Shown in pieces: positions 1 to 7,574 of a stretch of DNA of 64,000 nucleotides. Under the pieces are notes generated by a model. The model ran no database searches. It was not told where the DNA came from and worked only from the letters and a program-made list of their open reading frames with translations. A program made the position numbers and the translations under genes. Source of the stretch: Halomonas cupida (GTDB taxonomy: Bacteria; Pseudomonadota; Gammaproteobacteria; Pseudomonadales; Halomonadaceae); assembly GCF_900142755.1 (NCBI RefSeq), contig NZ_FRCA01000003.1:248001-312000 (forward strand). Direction: 5' to 3'. Position 1 is the stretch's first letter. Each line of letters starts with the position of its first letter.

Positions 1-236
1 ATGCCTTGCAGGATCTGCCGCGGCACGAGCGAGCGCTGGCGGCAGCCACCCGGATACGAGCGGATGTGGCCGAGGCCGATGTGAGTGCCCTGGTAAGTTC
101 TCCGGAGGCATTGAGTGCCTTCATCGATGAGGTCCAGGTAGGGCTGGGGAGATTGCACGACGCCATTGCCCTGACTTACTTCCCTTCCATTCATGCTCTG
201 GGGGAGGTTGAGCCGATCAACGTCGCTCAGGCCTGA
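1..236 (+). CDS. C-terminal fragment, probable alpha-E (DUF403) domain protein
   Basis: The reading frame is open from the window edge (codons start at base 3) to a TGA at 236, so only the last 78 or so residues are present. They look helical, and the end, containing GRLHDAIALTYF, resembles the closing helix of alpha-E domain proteins, which usually sit beside a circularly permuted ATP-grasp protein and a transglutaminase-like protease. Those partners would lie upstream, outside the window. A strong hairpin terminator follows 26 bases later, so this is the last gene of its operon. The family call rests on a weak tail match and could be wrong. Confidence 0.45.
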   Translation, partial: ALQDLPRHERALAAATRIRADVAEADVSALVSSPEALSAFIDEVQVGLGRLHDAIALTYFPSIHALGEVEPINVAQA

Positions 237-262
237 GCCAGTCGTCGACCTGTCAGCCATCA

Positions 263-295
263 CCAGGGGCACCTCATCGGTGCCCCTGGGGTTTT
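263..295 (+). terminator. Rho-independent terminator after the first gene
   Basis: Perfect 11-bp stem (CCAGGGGCACC at 263-273 and GGTGCCCCTGG at 279-289) with a 5-base loop, followed by GGTTTTC. It lies between two convergent genes and may serve both, although the T-run is on the plus strand. Confidence 0.85.
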
Positions 296-321
296 CAAGG
301 GTGAGGCAATCCCGACGCCTG

Positions 322-1395
322 TCAGTTGGCGGGTGCCTGTAGTCGCTGGCGCAGGATCAGTTCATGGACGTACTCCAGCTTGGCGTACAGCGCCGGGGTG
401 ATGATTTCCGGCACGATATCCACCAGACCCATTTCACGATTGACTTCATTGAGCGCCATGCCCAGGCGCTGGAAGGTGGTCAGCATGGCGTGCAGATCCT
501 CTTCGTAACCGGTGGGGGTGATCCCGAAGTTTCCGGCGGTATCGAGTACGGCCACCATGTCGAGGTAGAAGGCAAAGGTTTCGGCGAAGTCTTCCCAGGG
601 GTGCATGGTGGCGTAGGCGGACACATGACGTTCGGCCCAGTCTACCGGGGCCCCCACGGCATAGTAGCGCTCCAGGGCCTCGGCGTAGCTGGGCGAGTTG
701 TGGTCGCCGAATACCGCGATGCAGGCCGCTTCCTCGTCATGCCCCTTGATCAGCAGGTCCCAGTAGTAATGCGCGACCTCATGCCGAAAGTGGCCGATCA
801 GGGTGCGCTGGGCTTCCTTGAAATCGCGACGCAGACGCTCGCGCTCGACATCGTCGGCTTCCTTGACGTTGATGGTGATCAGCCCGTCGGCATGCCCGGT
901 GTAGACGGGGTCGAGGGCATGATGGGACTGCCACTCCCCATCGTCGCTGGGAACCTCATCGGCAAGGAAGGCGAAAGTCAGCGGAGGAGGGGCCTTCTGT
1001 GGGTCCACCTCATGGGGCAGACCCAACAGGTCGAGGGTATAGAACATGCGTCGCTTGGCGCTTTCCAGCTTGGCCCAGCGATGGCGATGCCCGTCGACCT
1101 CGAGATCGGGAATCTGCCTGTTATGGCGACAGCAATCACAGAGTACGATGCCGGCTTCGGCGCTGTGTAACGGGATCATGCGGTTGCACACGTTCTCCAC
1201 GGCATAGTTCTGGCACTTGACCAGCAGGCTGACGCAGTCGGGATTGCTGCAGTGGTAACGGCCATCGCCGAGTGGCGTCAGGGCACTGATCGTCTGGCAG
1301 GCAGAGCACCAGCCGAGCTCGGAGTGGCAGGACTGGCACAGGGTGTTGTCGATGAACAGTCGGTTGTCACAGCAGTGGCACGTGAAATAGCGCAT
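322..1395 (-). CDS. Putative zinc-binding metallopeptidase (COG4307 / DUF2248 type)
   Basis: Protein of 357 residues. The N-terminal 90 residues contain many CxxC pairs (CHCC, CQSC, CSAC, CDCC) typical of zinc ribbons. About two thirds through comes HFRHEVAHYYW, an HExxH zinc-protease motif, with a downstream WEDFAETFAFYLDM segment whose acidic residue may be the third ligand. This architecture matches the putative zinc-binding peptidase family often found near alpha-E and transglutaminase-like genes, which fits the upstream neighbour. The natural substrate is not known. No signal peptide is visible, so it is probably cytoplasmic. The ATG start gives a full-length first zinc knuckle (MRYFTCHCC), which supports it. 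Confidence 0.8.
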   Translation of the reverse strand: MRYFTCHCCDNRLFIDNTLCQSCHSELGWCSACQTISALTPLGDGRYHCSNPDCVSLLVKCQNYAVENVCNRMIPLHSAEAGIVLCDCCRHNRQIPDLEVDGHRHRWAKLESAKRRMFYTLDLLGLPHEVDPQKAPPPLTFAFLADEVPSDDGEWQSHHALDPVYTGHADGLITINVKEADDVERERLRRDFKEAQRTLIGHFRHEVAHYYWDLLIKGHDEEAACIAVFGDHNSPSYAEALERYYAVGAPVDWAERHVSAYATMHPWEDFAETFAFYLDMVAVLDTAGNFGITPTGYEEDLHAMLTTFQRLGMALNEVNREMGLVDIVPEIITPALYAKLEYVHELILRQRLQAPAN

Positions 1396-1480
1396 ATCGC
1401 CTCCTCGGGGGGAGCTGCCCCGGAACGAAGGGCAGTATAACCACGCCTGTGGCGCTGGCTGACGACATGCATGTTATGGA

Positions 1481-2446
1481 TTATGCATCTTTCAGCATAT
1501 GGTCGAGGAAGGCGATCTGATCACGGCTGAAGGTGTCCTGCATGGCACCCTGGTAGATGTCGAAGTGGCCCGCATCATAGGTCTTCAGCGTGGCAAGGTC
1601 GGCAAGGCGAGCGGCGGTGCGGTAGGCCGCGGCAGTGGGTGTCACCGTATCGCGCAGACAGAGCTGCAGCAGCACCGGGCAGCGAATACGTCCGGCACGC
1701 TGGATGGGGCGATACATCCCCAGCGTCATCAGCATGCGTGCCGACATGCTGTTGATGAAATTGTCGGCGGCAAAGCGGCGAATACCATCTTCGGCATCGG
1801 GCGCCGTCATTGCCGCCAGGCTGCCCGGCTCTCCGACAATAGGCACATGTTTCGGTTCGCTGCCGATCAGGCCACGCAGGGTGTCTTGCAGGGCGAATGC
1901 CGTCAGCTTGAGGACGGATTTCCAGCCGCTCTCGCGCAGTTTGGCGAGTACCGACGTCATGCCATCCAGCATAGGGTTCATGGCGATCACTGCCGCGATA
2001 TCGTCGCGACGCGAGGCCAGGTTCATCACATGGGCGCTGGAGAAGGAGGTGCCCCAGAGTACCAGCGGAGCCGTCGGTGCCAGACGCTGTGCAAAGGTGA
2101 TGGCTGTCGTCCAGTCGCTCAGTTGATTGCGCACTGTCAACAACTGACGTGGTGTGCCATCCGAACGGCCGAAGTAGCGGTAGTCGAAGGCCACCACTCG
2201 ATAACCTGCCCGCGACAGCTGGCGGCCATAGTCGACCAGACCACCGTCGATGGTGCCGCCGAGCCCGTGCGCCATCAGCACGGTGGCGTGAGCTGGCTCC
2301 CGTGCGGGAGGGAAATGCCAGCCGCGACATATTGTTCCGGCGCTGATGAAGGCCACATCGAGAGCGCCTTCCGGCACTGCATCATGGCCGCTGGTGTCAC
2401 GTTCACCGATAGCGGCCTCACGACCGCGGGTCTCGCCTGAGCTCAT
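1481..2446 (-). CDS. Alpha/beta hydrolase (serine hydrolase)
   Basis: Protein of 321 residues with the order expected of an alpha/beta-hydrolase: an oxyanion-loop HGLGGT near residue 60, a nucleophile elbow GTSFSS near 130, an acid in LRDTVTP near 265 and a catalytic His in YDAGHFDIY near 295. There is no signal peptide, so it is cytoplasmic. Similar proteins act on esters, acylated peptides or lipids, and nothing here narrows the substrate. Its start overlaps the stop of the upstream GNAT gene by four bases (ATGA), so the two are translationally coupled and form an operon. Confidence 0.8.
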   Translation of the reverse strand: MSSGETRGREAAIGERDTSGHDAVPEGALDVAFISAGTICRGWHFPPAREPAHATVLMAHGLGGTIDGGLVDYGRQLSRAGYRVVAFDYRYFGRSDGTPRQLLTVRNQLSDWTTAITFAQRLAPTAPLVLWGTSFSSAHVMNLASRRDDIAAVIAMNPMLDGMTSVLAKLRESGWKSVLKLTAFALQDTLRGLIGSEPKHVPIVGEPGSLAAMTAPDAEDGIRRFAADNFINSMSARMLMTLGMYRPIQRAGRIRCPVLLQLCLRDTVTPTAAAYRTAARLADLATLKTYDAGHFDIYQGAMQDTFSRDQIAFLDHMLKDA

Positions 2447-2952
2447 GCCTTGGCCTCCGCCTGTGGGGCCCGTTGATCGAAAAACATCATGCTCATGTAG
2501 ACGCTGTTGGGATCATCCACATAGTCGGCAAAGGGGGCGCAGGACTGGAAACCATGACGTTCGTAGAAAGCGCGGGCTGCCGCGAAGCCGGGTTGGGAGC
2601 CTGTTTCCAGGCTCAGGCGCTGGAGACCGCGTCGCCGCGCGGCAGCGATCAGGTGCTTGAGCATCTGCGAGGCGATGCCCTGGCGCTCGAAGCCGCTGGC
2701 GGTGCGCATCGACTTGATCTCGCCGTGCTGACCGTCGAGGGTCTTGAGGGCGACACAGCCGACCAGCGTCTGCTCCTGCCAGGCGCCCCACAGGATGATG
2801 TCGTTGCGGCGCAGGTCATCCACCGACAGCGCGTGGTGACTCTCCGGCGGTGAGTCCGGAGCCAGTTGCCGAAGGTGGGTCAGGTGATCGCGGATCAAGG
2901 CAATCATCTCACCGCGGGTCAGATCATCCTCGAGGATTCGTATCACGCTCAT
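2443..2952 (-). CDS. GNAT-family N-acetyltransferase
   Basis: The open frame runs back to 3228, but that would cover the start of the divergent FAH-fold gene and the extra residues look non-native. The ATG at 2952 (MSVIRILEDD) gives 169 residues and a normal GNAT fold. Motif A is seen as RTASGFERQGIASQMLKHL (acetyl-CoA pyrophosphate loop, Q/RxxGxA), followed by LSLETGSQPGFAAARAFYERHGF, the classic C-terminal GNAT signature. The acceptor cannot be predicted. The gene leads a two-gene operon with the alpha/beta hydrolase (ATGA overlap). Confidence 0.8.
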   Translation of the reverse strand: MSVIRILEDDLTRGEMIALIRDHLTHLRQLAPDSPPESHHALSVDDLRRNDIILWGAWQEQTLVGCVALKTLDGQHGEIKSMRTASGFERQGIASQMLKHLIAAARRRGLQRLSLETGSQPGFAAARAFYERHGFQSCAPFADYVDDPNSVYMSMMFFDQRAPQAEAKA

Positions 2953-3151
2953 CTCTGCTGGTCGCATGGGCCGCGTTACCGATAGCCTAACCGATTGCCA
3001 GCCCGGCCGCAGGTGCTCTCGTGGCGTTGCTTCTCGCGCCATTACAGACACAACGGCTTCATTCACAAGCGGGCGCTGGGATAGACTCGATGTGTTCGCC
3101 ACGTCAATAGCCCCCAAACAATAGCCCCCCAACGTTTCCAAGGAGTCCCGC

Positions 3152-3829
3152 ATGCCTTTCCAACCGCGCTTTACCAACGGCCAGAGCCTTGACCATGCCC
3201 TGGGCAAGGTAGTCTGCATCGGTCGCAACTACGCCGAGCATGCCCGGGAGTTGGATAATCCGGTGCCTGATGCGCCCCTGCTGTTCATCAAGCCAGCAAC
3301 CAGTGCGGTGCCCCTGGAGGAGCCGGTTAGTGGGCCCTTTGCGCGTTCCGAGGTGCATTTCGAGACGGAACTGGCGCTGTTGATCGGCAGTCCGTTGAGC
3401 GGCGCCAGCGCCGAGCAGGCCGAGAAGGCCGTGGTCGGGGTAGGGTTGGCACTGGATCTGACTTTGAGAGGGGTACAGTCGGAACTCAAGAAGAAGGGAC
3501 ATCCCTGGGAAATCGCCAAGGGCTTCGACGGGGCCTGCCCGCTGTCGCGATTCATTGCCCTGGATGAAGTGCCCGACTGGTCGGCGCTGGAATTCAGCCT
3601 GGATATCGGTGGGCAGCGGCAGCAGCATGGCCAGGTCAGCGACATGCTGTTCCCGGTTCCAGTGCTGCTGGCCGAGATGAGTCAGCATTTCACTCTCGAG
3701 CCCGGCGATGTGGTGCTGACCGGAACCCCGGCGGGAGTGGGCAAGCTGGAGCAGGGCACGGAACTGACCTTCGAGTTGGTGTTGCCGAGCGGTGAGGCCC
3801 TGCGTGTGGATACCCGAGTCGCTGATTGA
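3152..3829 (+). CDS. Fumarylacetoacetate hydrolase family protein (YcgM/FAHD1-like)
   Basis: Protein of 225 residues, the size of single-domain FAH enzymes such as YcgM and FAHD1, which cleave or decarboxylate acylpyruvates and oxaloacetate-like diketo acids using a divalent metal. Family marks are VCIGRNYAEHARELDN near the N-terminus, PLLFIKPATSAV, the metal-binding HFETELALLIG, LALDLTLRG, and GTPAGVG near the C-terminus. AGGAG lies 10 bases before the ATG. The gene is alone on its strand and ends before a strong hairpin. The exact substrate is uncertain. Confidence 0.85.
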   Translation: MPFQPRFTNGQSLDHALGKVVCIGRNYAEHARELDNPVPDAPLLFIKPATSAVPLEEPVSGPFARSEVHFETELALLIGSPLSGASAEQAEKAVVGVGLALDLTLRGVQSELKKKGHPWEIAKGFDGACPLSRFIALDEVPDWSALEFSLDIGGQRQQHGQVSDMLFPVPVLLAEMSQHFTLEPGDVVLTGTPAGVGKLEQGTELTFELVLPSGEALRVDTRVAD

Positions 3830-3900
3830 GACCCGGAGCCGGAGGCTCACCGGCAGAACGTCAGTTGTCCGGTGGCAAGCGGCGTAGCAAGCGCTCAAAC

Positions 3901-3938
3901 AACAGTGAGGCCGACACCAAAATGTCGGCCTCACTGTT
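3901..3938. terminator. Bidirectional hairpin between convergent genes
   Basis: A perfect 16-bp inverted repeat: AACAGTGAGGCCGACA at 3901-3916 and its complement at 3923-3938, loop CCAAAA. It sits between the FAH-fold gene and the 3' end of speA. No long T-run follows, but the stem is strong and symmetric. Confidence 0.8.
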
Positions 3939-4019
3939 CAGGACACGGGAATTGCCGGCTCTTCAGGATCTACTCGAAGCCCTTCTTCAAGTTGGAGAGG
4001 ACATTCAAGTTCGGTGGAG

Positions 4020-5933
4020 TCATTCCAGATAGGTGTAACCATCGAGTCCGTTGGACAGATCATCGAGGAAACGGCGCTGATCGGCGGCATCCAGACGGCT
4101 GTCGGCGAGCTGGTGGCGTAGCCGGTCGCGAAGGACTTCAGCATTGAAGTTGACGTAGCCAAGCACATCGGAGACCCGGTCACCACGCTGCATATGGCTC
4201 AGTACCCATTCGCCCTTGCTGTCCAGTGAGGCCTCGACGGCATCGGTATCGCCGAACAGGTTATGCAGGTCTCCGAGGATCTCCTGGTAGGCGCCGACCA
4301 GGAAGAAGCCGAACAGACGCTCCTCGCCTTCCTGCCATTCCGGCAGTGGCAGGGTAGTCTCGACGCCCTGGCCGTCTACATATCCCTCGATACGCCCGTC
4401 ACTGTCACAGGTGATGTCCTGGATGATGCCGCGGCGTTCCGGCTTGCGCTCGAGGCCAGTCAGCGGCAGTACCGGGAAGATCTGGTCGATGGCCCAGGCA
4501 TCCGGCAATGACTGGAACAGCGAGAAGTTGACGAACAGCTTGTCGGCCAGCTTCTCGGCCAGCTCATCGAGGATTTCCCGGTGGGCGCGGTTGCGTGGGT
4601 CGAGGCGCTTGCGCAGGGCGGCTGCGGCGGCGAAATAGACGCGCTCACCTTCGGCACGGGCAGTCAGATCGGCCAGCCCCAGCAGGAAGCGGTCATGAAG
4701 GTCGCCCATATGCTGGACCAGGTCGTGCCAGGCTTCGACCAGTTCGCGGGGCTCGGGGTCGCCTTCGACATAATCGTGGACACGCCACAGGGCAGCGACC
4801 TCGGGATCATCGGCCATACGCTCTTCGGGGGCGTGAGTATCGACGCGCTCCTCGCCGATGACATTGGTGACCAGCACGGCATGATGAGCCGTCAGGGCGC
4901 GGCCTGACTCGCTGAGCAGGTGTGGCTGCGGCAGCTCCTCGGCTTCACAGATCTGGCTGAAGGCGTAGACGACGTTGCGTGCGTACTCGGTCATCGAGTA
5001 GTTGGCGGAACAGTCGCTGCGTGAGCGGGTGCCTTCGTAGTCGACGCCGAGCCCACCACCGACATCCACGGTATCCACGGGTGCCCCGAGCTCGCGCAGG
5101 AACTGGTAGAAGCGTGCGCACTCGCGCAGGCCGCGCTGGATATCGCGGATATTGGCGATCTGCGAACCGAGATGGAAGTGCACCAGTTGCAGGCTATCCA
5201 ACTGGTCGGCTTCCTTGAGCATCTCGATCACGCTGAGAATCTGTCCTGCAGTGAGGCCGAACTTGGACTTCTCGCCGCCGGTGCTCTGCCATTTGCCCTT
5301 GCCGACCGATGACAGACGCGCCCGCAGGCCGATGCGCGGGGTGACGCCCAGACGCTCGGCTTCCTCGATGATCATCGGCAACTCGGAGAGCTTCTCGACC
5401 ACCAGGTAGACGCGATGTCCCAGCTTCTCGCCCATCAGCGCGAGGCGGATATATTCGCGATCCTTGTAGCCGTTGCAGACGATCAGTGAGGAGCCATCGC
5501 CGGACAGTGCCAGTACCGCCAGCAGCTCGGGTTTACTGCCGGCCTCCAGGCCGACACGCCCACGACCACGCTCCTGGGTGGAGAGGATTTCCTCGACTAC
5601 GCGCCGCTGCTGGTTGACCTTGATCGGGTAGACGGCGGTATAGCCTCCGCTGAAGTCTTCCTCGCTCATCGCTTGATCGAAGGCGGCACACAACTGCTCG
5701 ACCCGGTCGTGAAGAATATCGGCAAAGCGAATCAACACCGGCAGGCGCAACCCTGCATCACGCAATTGTTGCGTCAACTCCACCAGCGGCAGGCTGGGAC
5801 CTTCGACACCATCGCCGAGGGGACGTACCAGCGCCTGGCCCTGGGGATTGACGTCGAAGTAGCCGCTGCCCCACTGGTCGATGTTCCATGTGCGGCGGGC
5901 GCGGGTGACGGCATCAGGTGTTGTCTGGCTCAC
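4020..5933 (-). CDS. speA: Biosynthetic arginine decarboxylase
   Basis: Protein of 637 residues, the usual size of bacterial biosynthetic arginine decarboxylase, which converts arginine to agmatine for putrescine and spermidine synthesis. The N-terminus (RRTWNIDQWGSGYFDVN) and the PLP-lysine motif YPIKVNQ (Lys near residue 105) are characteristic. Further marks are HFHLGSQ, VDVGGGLGVDYEGT and HLLSESGRALTA, which match the alanine-racemase-fold PLP barrel and the second domain. No signal peptide is visible. The start codon overlaps the stop of thrB by four bases, so the genes are co-transcribed. Confidence 0.95.
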   Translation of the reverse strand: MSQTTPDAVTRARRTWNIDQWGSGYFDVNPQGQALVRPLGDGVEGPSLPLVELTQQLRDAGLRLPVLIRFADILHDRVEQLCAAFDQAMSEEDFSGGYTAVYPIKVNQQRRVVEEILSTQERGRGRVGLEAGSKPELLAVLALSGDGSSLIVCNGYKDREYIRLALMGEKLGHRVYLVVEKLSELPMIIEEAERLGVTPRIGLRARLSSVGKGKWQSTGGEKSKFGLTAGQILSVIEMLKEADQLDSLQLVHFHLGSQIANIRDIQRGLRECARFYQFLRELGAPVDTVDVGGGLGVDYEGTRSRSDCSANYSMTEYARNVVYAFSQICEAEELPQPHLLSESGRALTAHHAVLVTNVIGEERVDTHAPEERMADDPEVAALWRVHDYVEGDPEPRELVEAWHDLVQHMGDLHDRFLLGLADLTARAEGERVYFAAAAALRKRLDPRNRAHREILDELAEKLADKLFVNFSLFQSLPDAWAIDQIFPVLPLTGLERKPERRGIIQDITCDSDGRIEGYVDGQGVETTLPLPEWQEGEERLFGFFLVGAYQEILGDLHNLFGDTDAVEASLDSKGEWVLSHMQRGDRVSDVLGYVNFNAEVLRDRLRHQLADSRLDAADQRRFLDDLSNGLDGYTYLE

Positions 5934-6925
5934 TCGGCATCTCCGGGATTGGGCCGCCCTGGATCGTGCAGAGCGGGGACGGGTAGAGATAGCGCACCAT
6001 GTTCAATGCGCGCCAGCAGGATGCGGCGGAACTGTTCCGGGTCGTGGGGCGTCAGGTCGTGCGCCGGCGGATCAACATAGACCACCAGCAGGCGTGACAG
6101 CCAATAGCGCAGCGCGGTGAGGCGCAGCATCAGCGGCCACAGCTCACGTTCATCCGCGTTCAAGGGGCGCTGGGCGAGATAGGCGCCCAGCAGGGCATCG
6201 TGACGATCGCGGTTGAGGCTGCCATCGCTGTCGGTCGCCCAGTCGTTGATGACAATGGCCAGATCGAACAGCAGGTCGCCGGTGCAGCCGTTGTAGAAGT
6301 CGATGATGCCGCCGAGACGGTCGCCGTCAAATAGCGTGTTGTCTCGGAACAGGTCGCCATGCAGCGCTCCCTGCGGTAGCTCAGCGGCTTCACTGAGCGC
6401 CGTCTGGTAGCCTTCCACCTCGTCCTGCATCAGTGCCTGATCCTCGGGGGACAGGAATGCCAGCACCTTGTGGTACATGGCGTTCAACCAGTGCAGGTCG
6501 CGAGGATTGGGGCGCTGGCCGGGGAAATGCTGGGACACACGGTGCAGGCGCCCCAGTGCATCACCCAGGGCTCGACATTGCTCGAGGTTGGGCGCCTTGG
6601 GGTGCGCGCCGGGGAGACGCGGGAACAACAGCGCCGGGCGGCCGGCCAGCTCATGCAGAGCAATGCCTTCGCGGTCATGGATCGGGCCGGCAACCGGGAC
6701 GCGGTGCTCGTCGAGGAAGTCGAGCAGTTCGACAAAGAAGGGCAGTTCCTCGTGCTCTCCCTGTTCGAACAGGGTCAGTACCAGCTCGCGCTGGTCGGTG
6801 GTAACGAAGAAGGTGCTGTTCTCGGTACCGGCTGGTACACCCTTGAGTTCGGTCAGCTCACCGACATCGAAACGGCTGAGGAAGCTTGCGACCTGCGCAT
6901 CGGCAAGCGGAGTGAATACGGCCAT
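5930..6925 (-). CDS. thrB: Homoserine kinase, aminoglycoside-phosphotransferase-fold type
   Basis: Protein of 331 residues matching the pseudomonad-type ThrB (APH/choline-kinase fold) rather than the GHMP-type enzyme of E. coli. It phosphorylates homoserine in threonine synthesis. Visible marks are MAVFTPLADAQVASFL at the start, GVPAGTENSTFFVTT, the catalytic loop ALHGDLFRDNTLF (HGDxxxxN) near residue 190 and the metal-binding IIDFYNG. It lies next to DUF2782 and polA, as in Pseudomonas, which supports the call over other APH kinases. It is translationally coupled to speA downstream. Confidence 0.9.
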   Translation of the reverse strand: MAVFTPLADAQVASFLSRFDVGELTELKGVPAGTENSTFFVTTDQRELVLTLFEQGEHEELPFFVELLDFLDEHRVPVAGPIHDREGIALHELAGRPALLFPRLPGAHPKAPNLEQCRALGDALGRLHRVSQHFPGQRPNPRDLHWLNAMYHKVLAFLSPEDQALMQDEVEGYQTALSEAAELPQGALHGDLFRDNTLFDGDRLGGIIDFYNGCTGDLLFDLAIVINDWATDSDGSLNRDRHDALLGAYLAQRPLNADERELWPLMLRLTALRYWLSRLLVVYVDPPAHDLTPHDPEQFRRILLARIEHGALSLPVPALHDPGRPNPGDAE

Positions 6926-7014
6926 GTGTTGTCTCGCCCCGGAAAATCCAAGGGGGCTATTGTAGCGACTTCGACTGTGGTTGCACGCACTCCAGCAGGG
7001 TGAATGATAACGGC

Positions 7015-7356
7015 TTACTTGACCCAGTCCGGGACCGGAACGCTATCGCCTTGCTGACGTTCGAAATTGCCGTTTCCGCTGCGGTCGACAAGGAAGTAGG
7101 CAGAGCCGTTGCTGGGCTCGACGCGGATGGCGTAGAGTTTGCCGTTGACCCGATATTCACGGATGGTCTGGTCGGCTTCCTCGCGCACGCTGACGTCTGG
7201 TGTGACACTCTGGGCCAGCACCGGCGCGGCACCTGCCAGCAGGGTGGTCGCCAGCATGGTCGCCAGCATGGCCCTCAAGAACGGGGCCCTCAAAAACGGG
7301 GCTCTCGAAAACGGGGCCCTCAAGAACGGGGCGGGTAACAGACGGGAATTGATCAT
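7015..7356 (-). CDS. DUF2782 periplasmic protein with an expanded repeat signal peptide
   Basis: Protein of 113 residues. The mature part (VREEADQTIREYRVNGKLYAIRVEP, ending PVPDWVK; first 20 residues are diagnostic) matches DUF2782, a small secreted family of unknown function encoded between thrB and polA in pseudomonads. The leader is odd: before the hydrophobic MLATTLLAGAAPVLAQ core there are about 25 residues built from tandem (L/S)RAPF units encoded by four 15-bp repeats. The start at 7356 has a strong GGAGGAGA ribosome site, so the repeats are probably translated. An ancestral start at MLATMLAT is the alternative. Confidence 0.8.
   Translation of the reverse strand: MINSRLLPAPFLRAPFSRAPFLRAPFLRAMLATMLATTLLAGAAPVLAQSVTPDVSVREEADQTIREYRVNGKLYAIRVEPSNGSAYFLVDRSGNGNFERQQGDSVPVPDWVK
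7274..7333. repeat. Four 15-bp tandem repeats inside the DUF2782 leader
   Basis: Four adjacent units with consensus CTCAAGAACGGGGCC (7274-7288, 7289-7303, 7304-7318, 7319-7333), each differing from the next at only one to three positions. The unit length is a multiple of three, so copy-number change would keep the reading frame of the DUF2782 leader. Confidence 0.9.
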
Positions 7357-7574
7357 CTTTTCTCCTCCACCGGTCGGTGGGCAGGATATGTGTCAGGTGA
7401 CTCACTATACGGCCATCCCGGTTCGCACAAAAGCCCGGCATTTCCCGCCCTGGATGCGTATCATGAAGGGCAGTGTGAAGGGATGGCACTGTGACGGAAT
7501 GATGGCCGGTGGCTTTTCCGCACAGTGTTTCCCTTGGACCATTCATGTCACCCATCAGTTCAGAGACGTCGCTC

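Noticed and set aside
364..1170. Open frame of 268 codons opposite the zinc-binding peptidase
   Set aside because: Shadow of the minus-strand gene, whose CxxC and HExxH motifs are clear.
3104..3934. Open frame of 276 codons antisense to the FAH-fold gene
   Set aside because: The plus-strand product has all FAH motifs; the antisense frame is low in complexity and runs into the intergenic hairpin.
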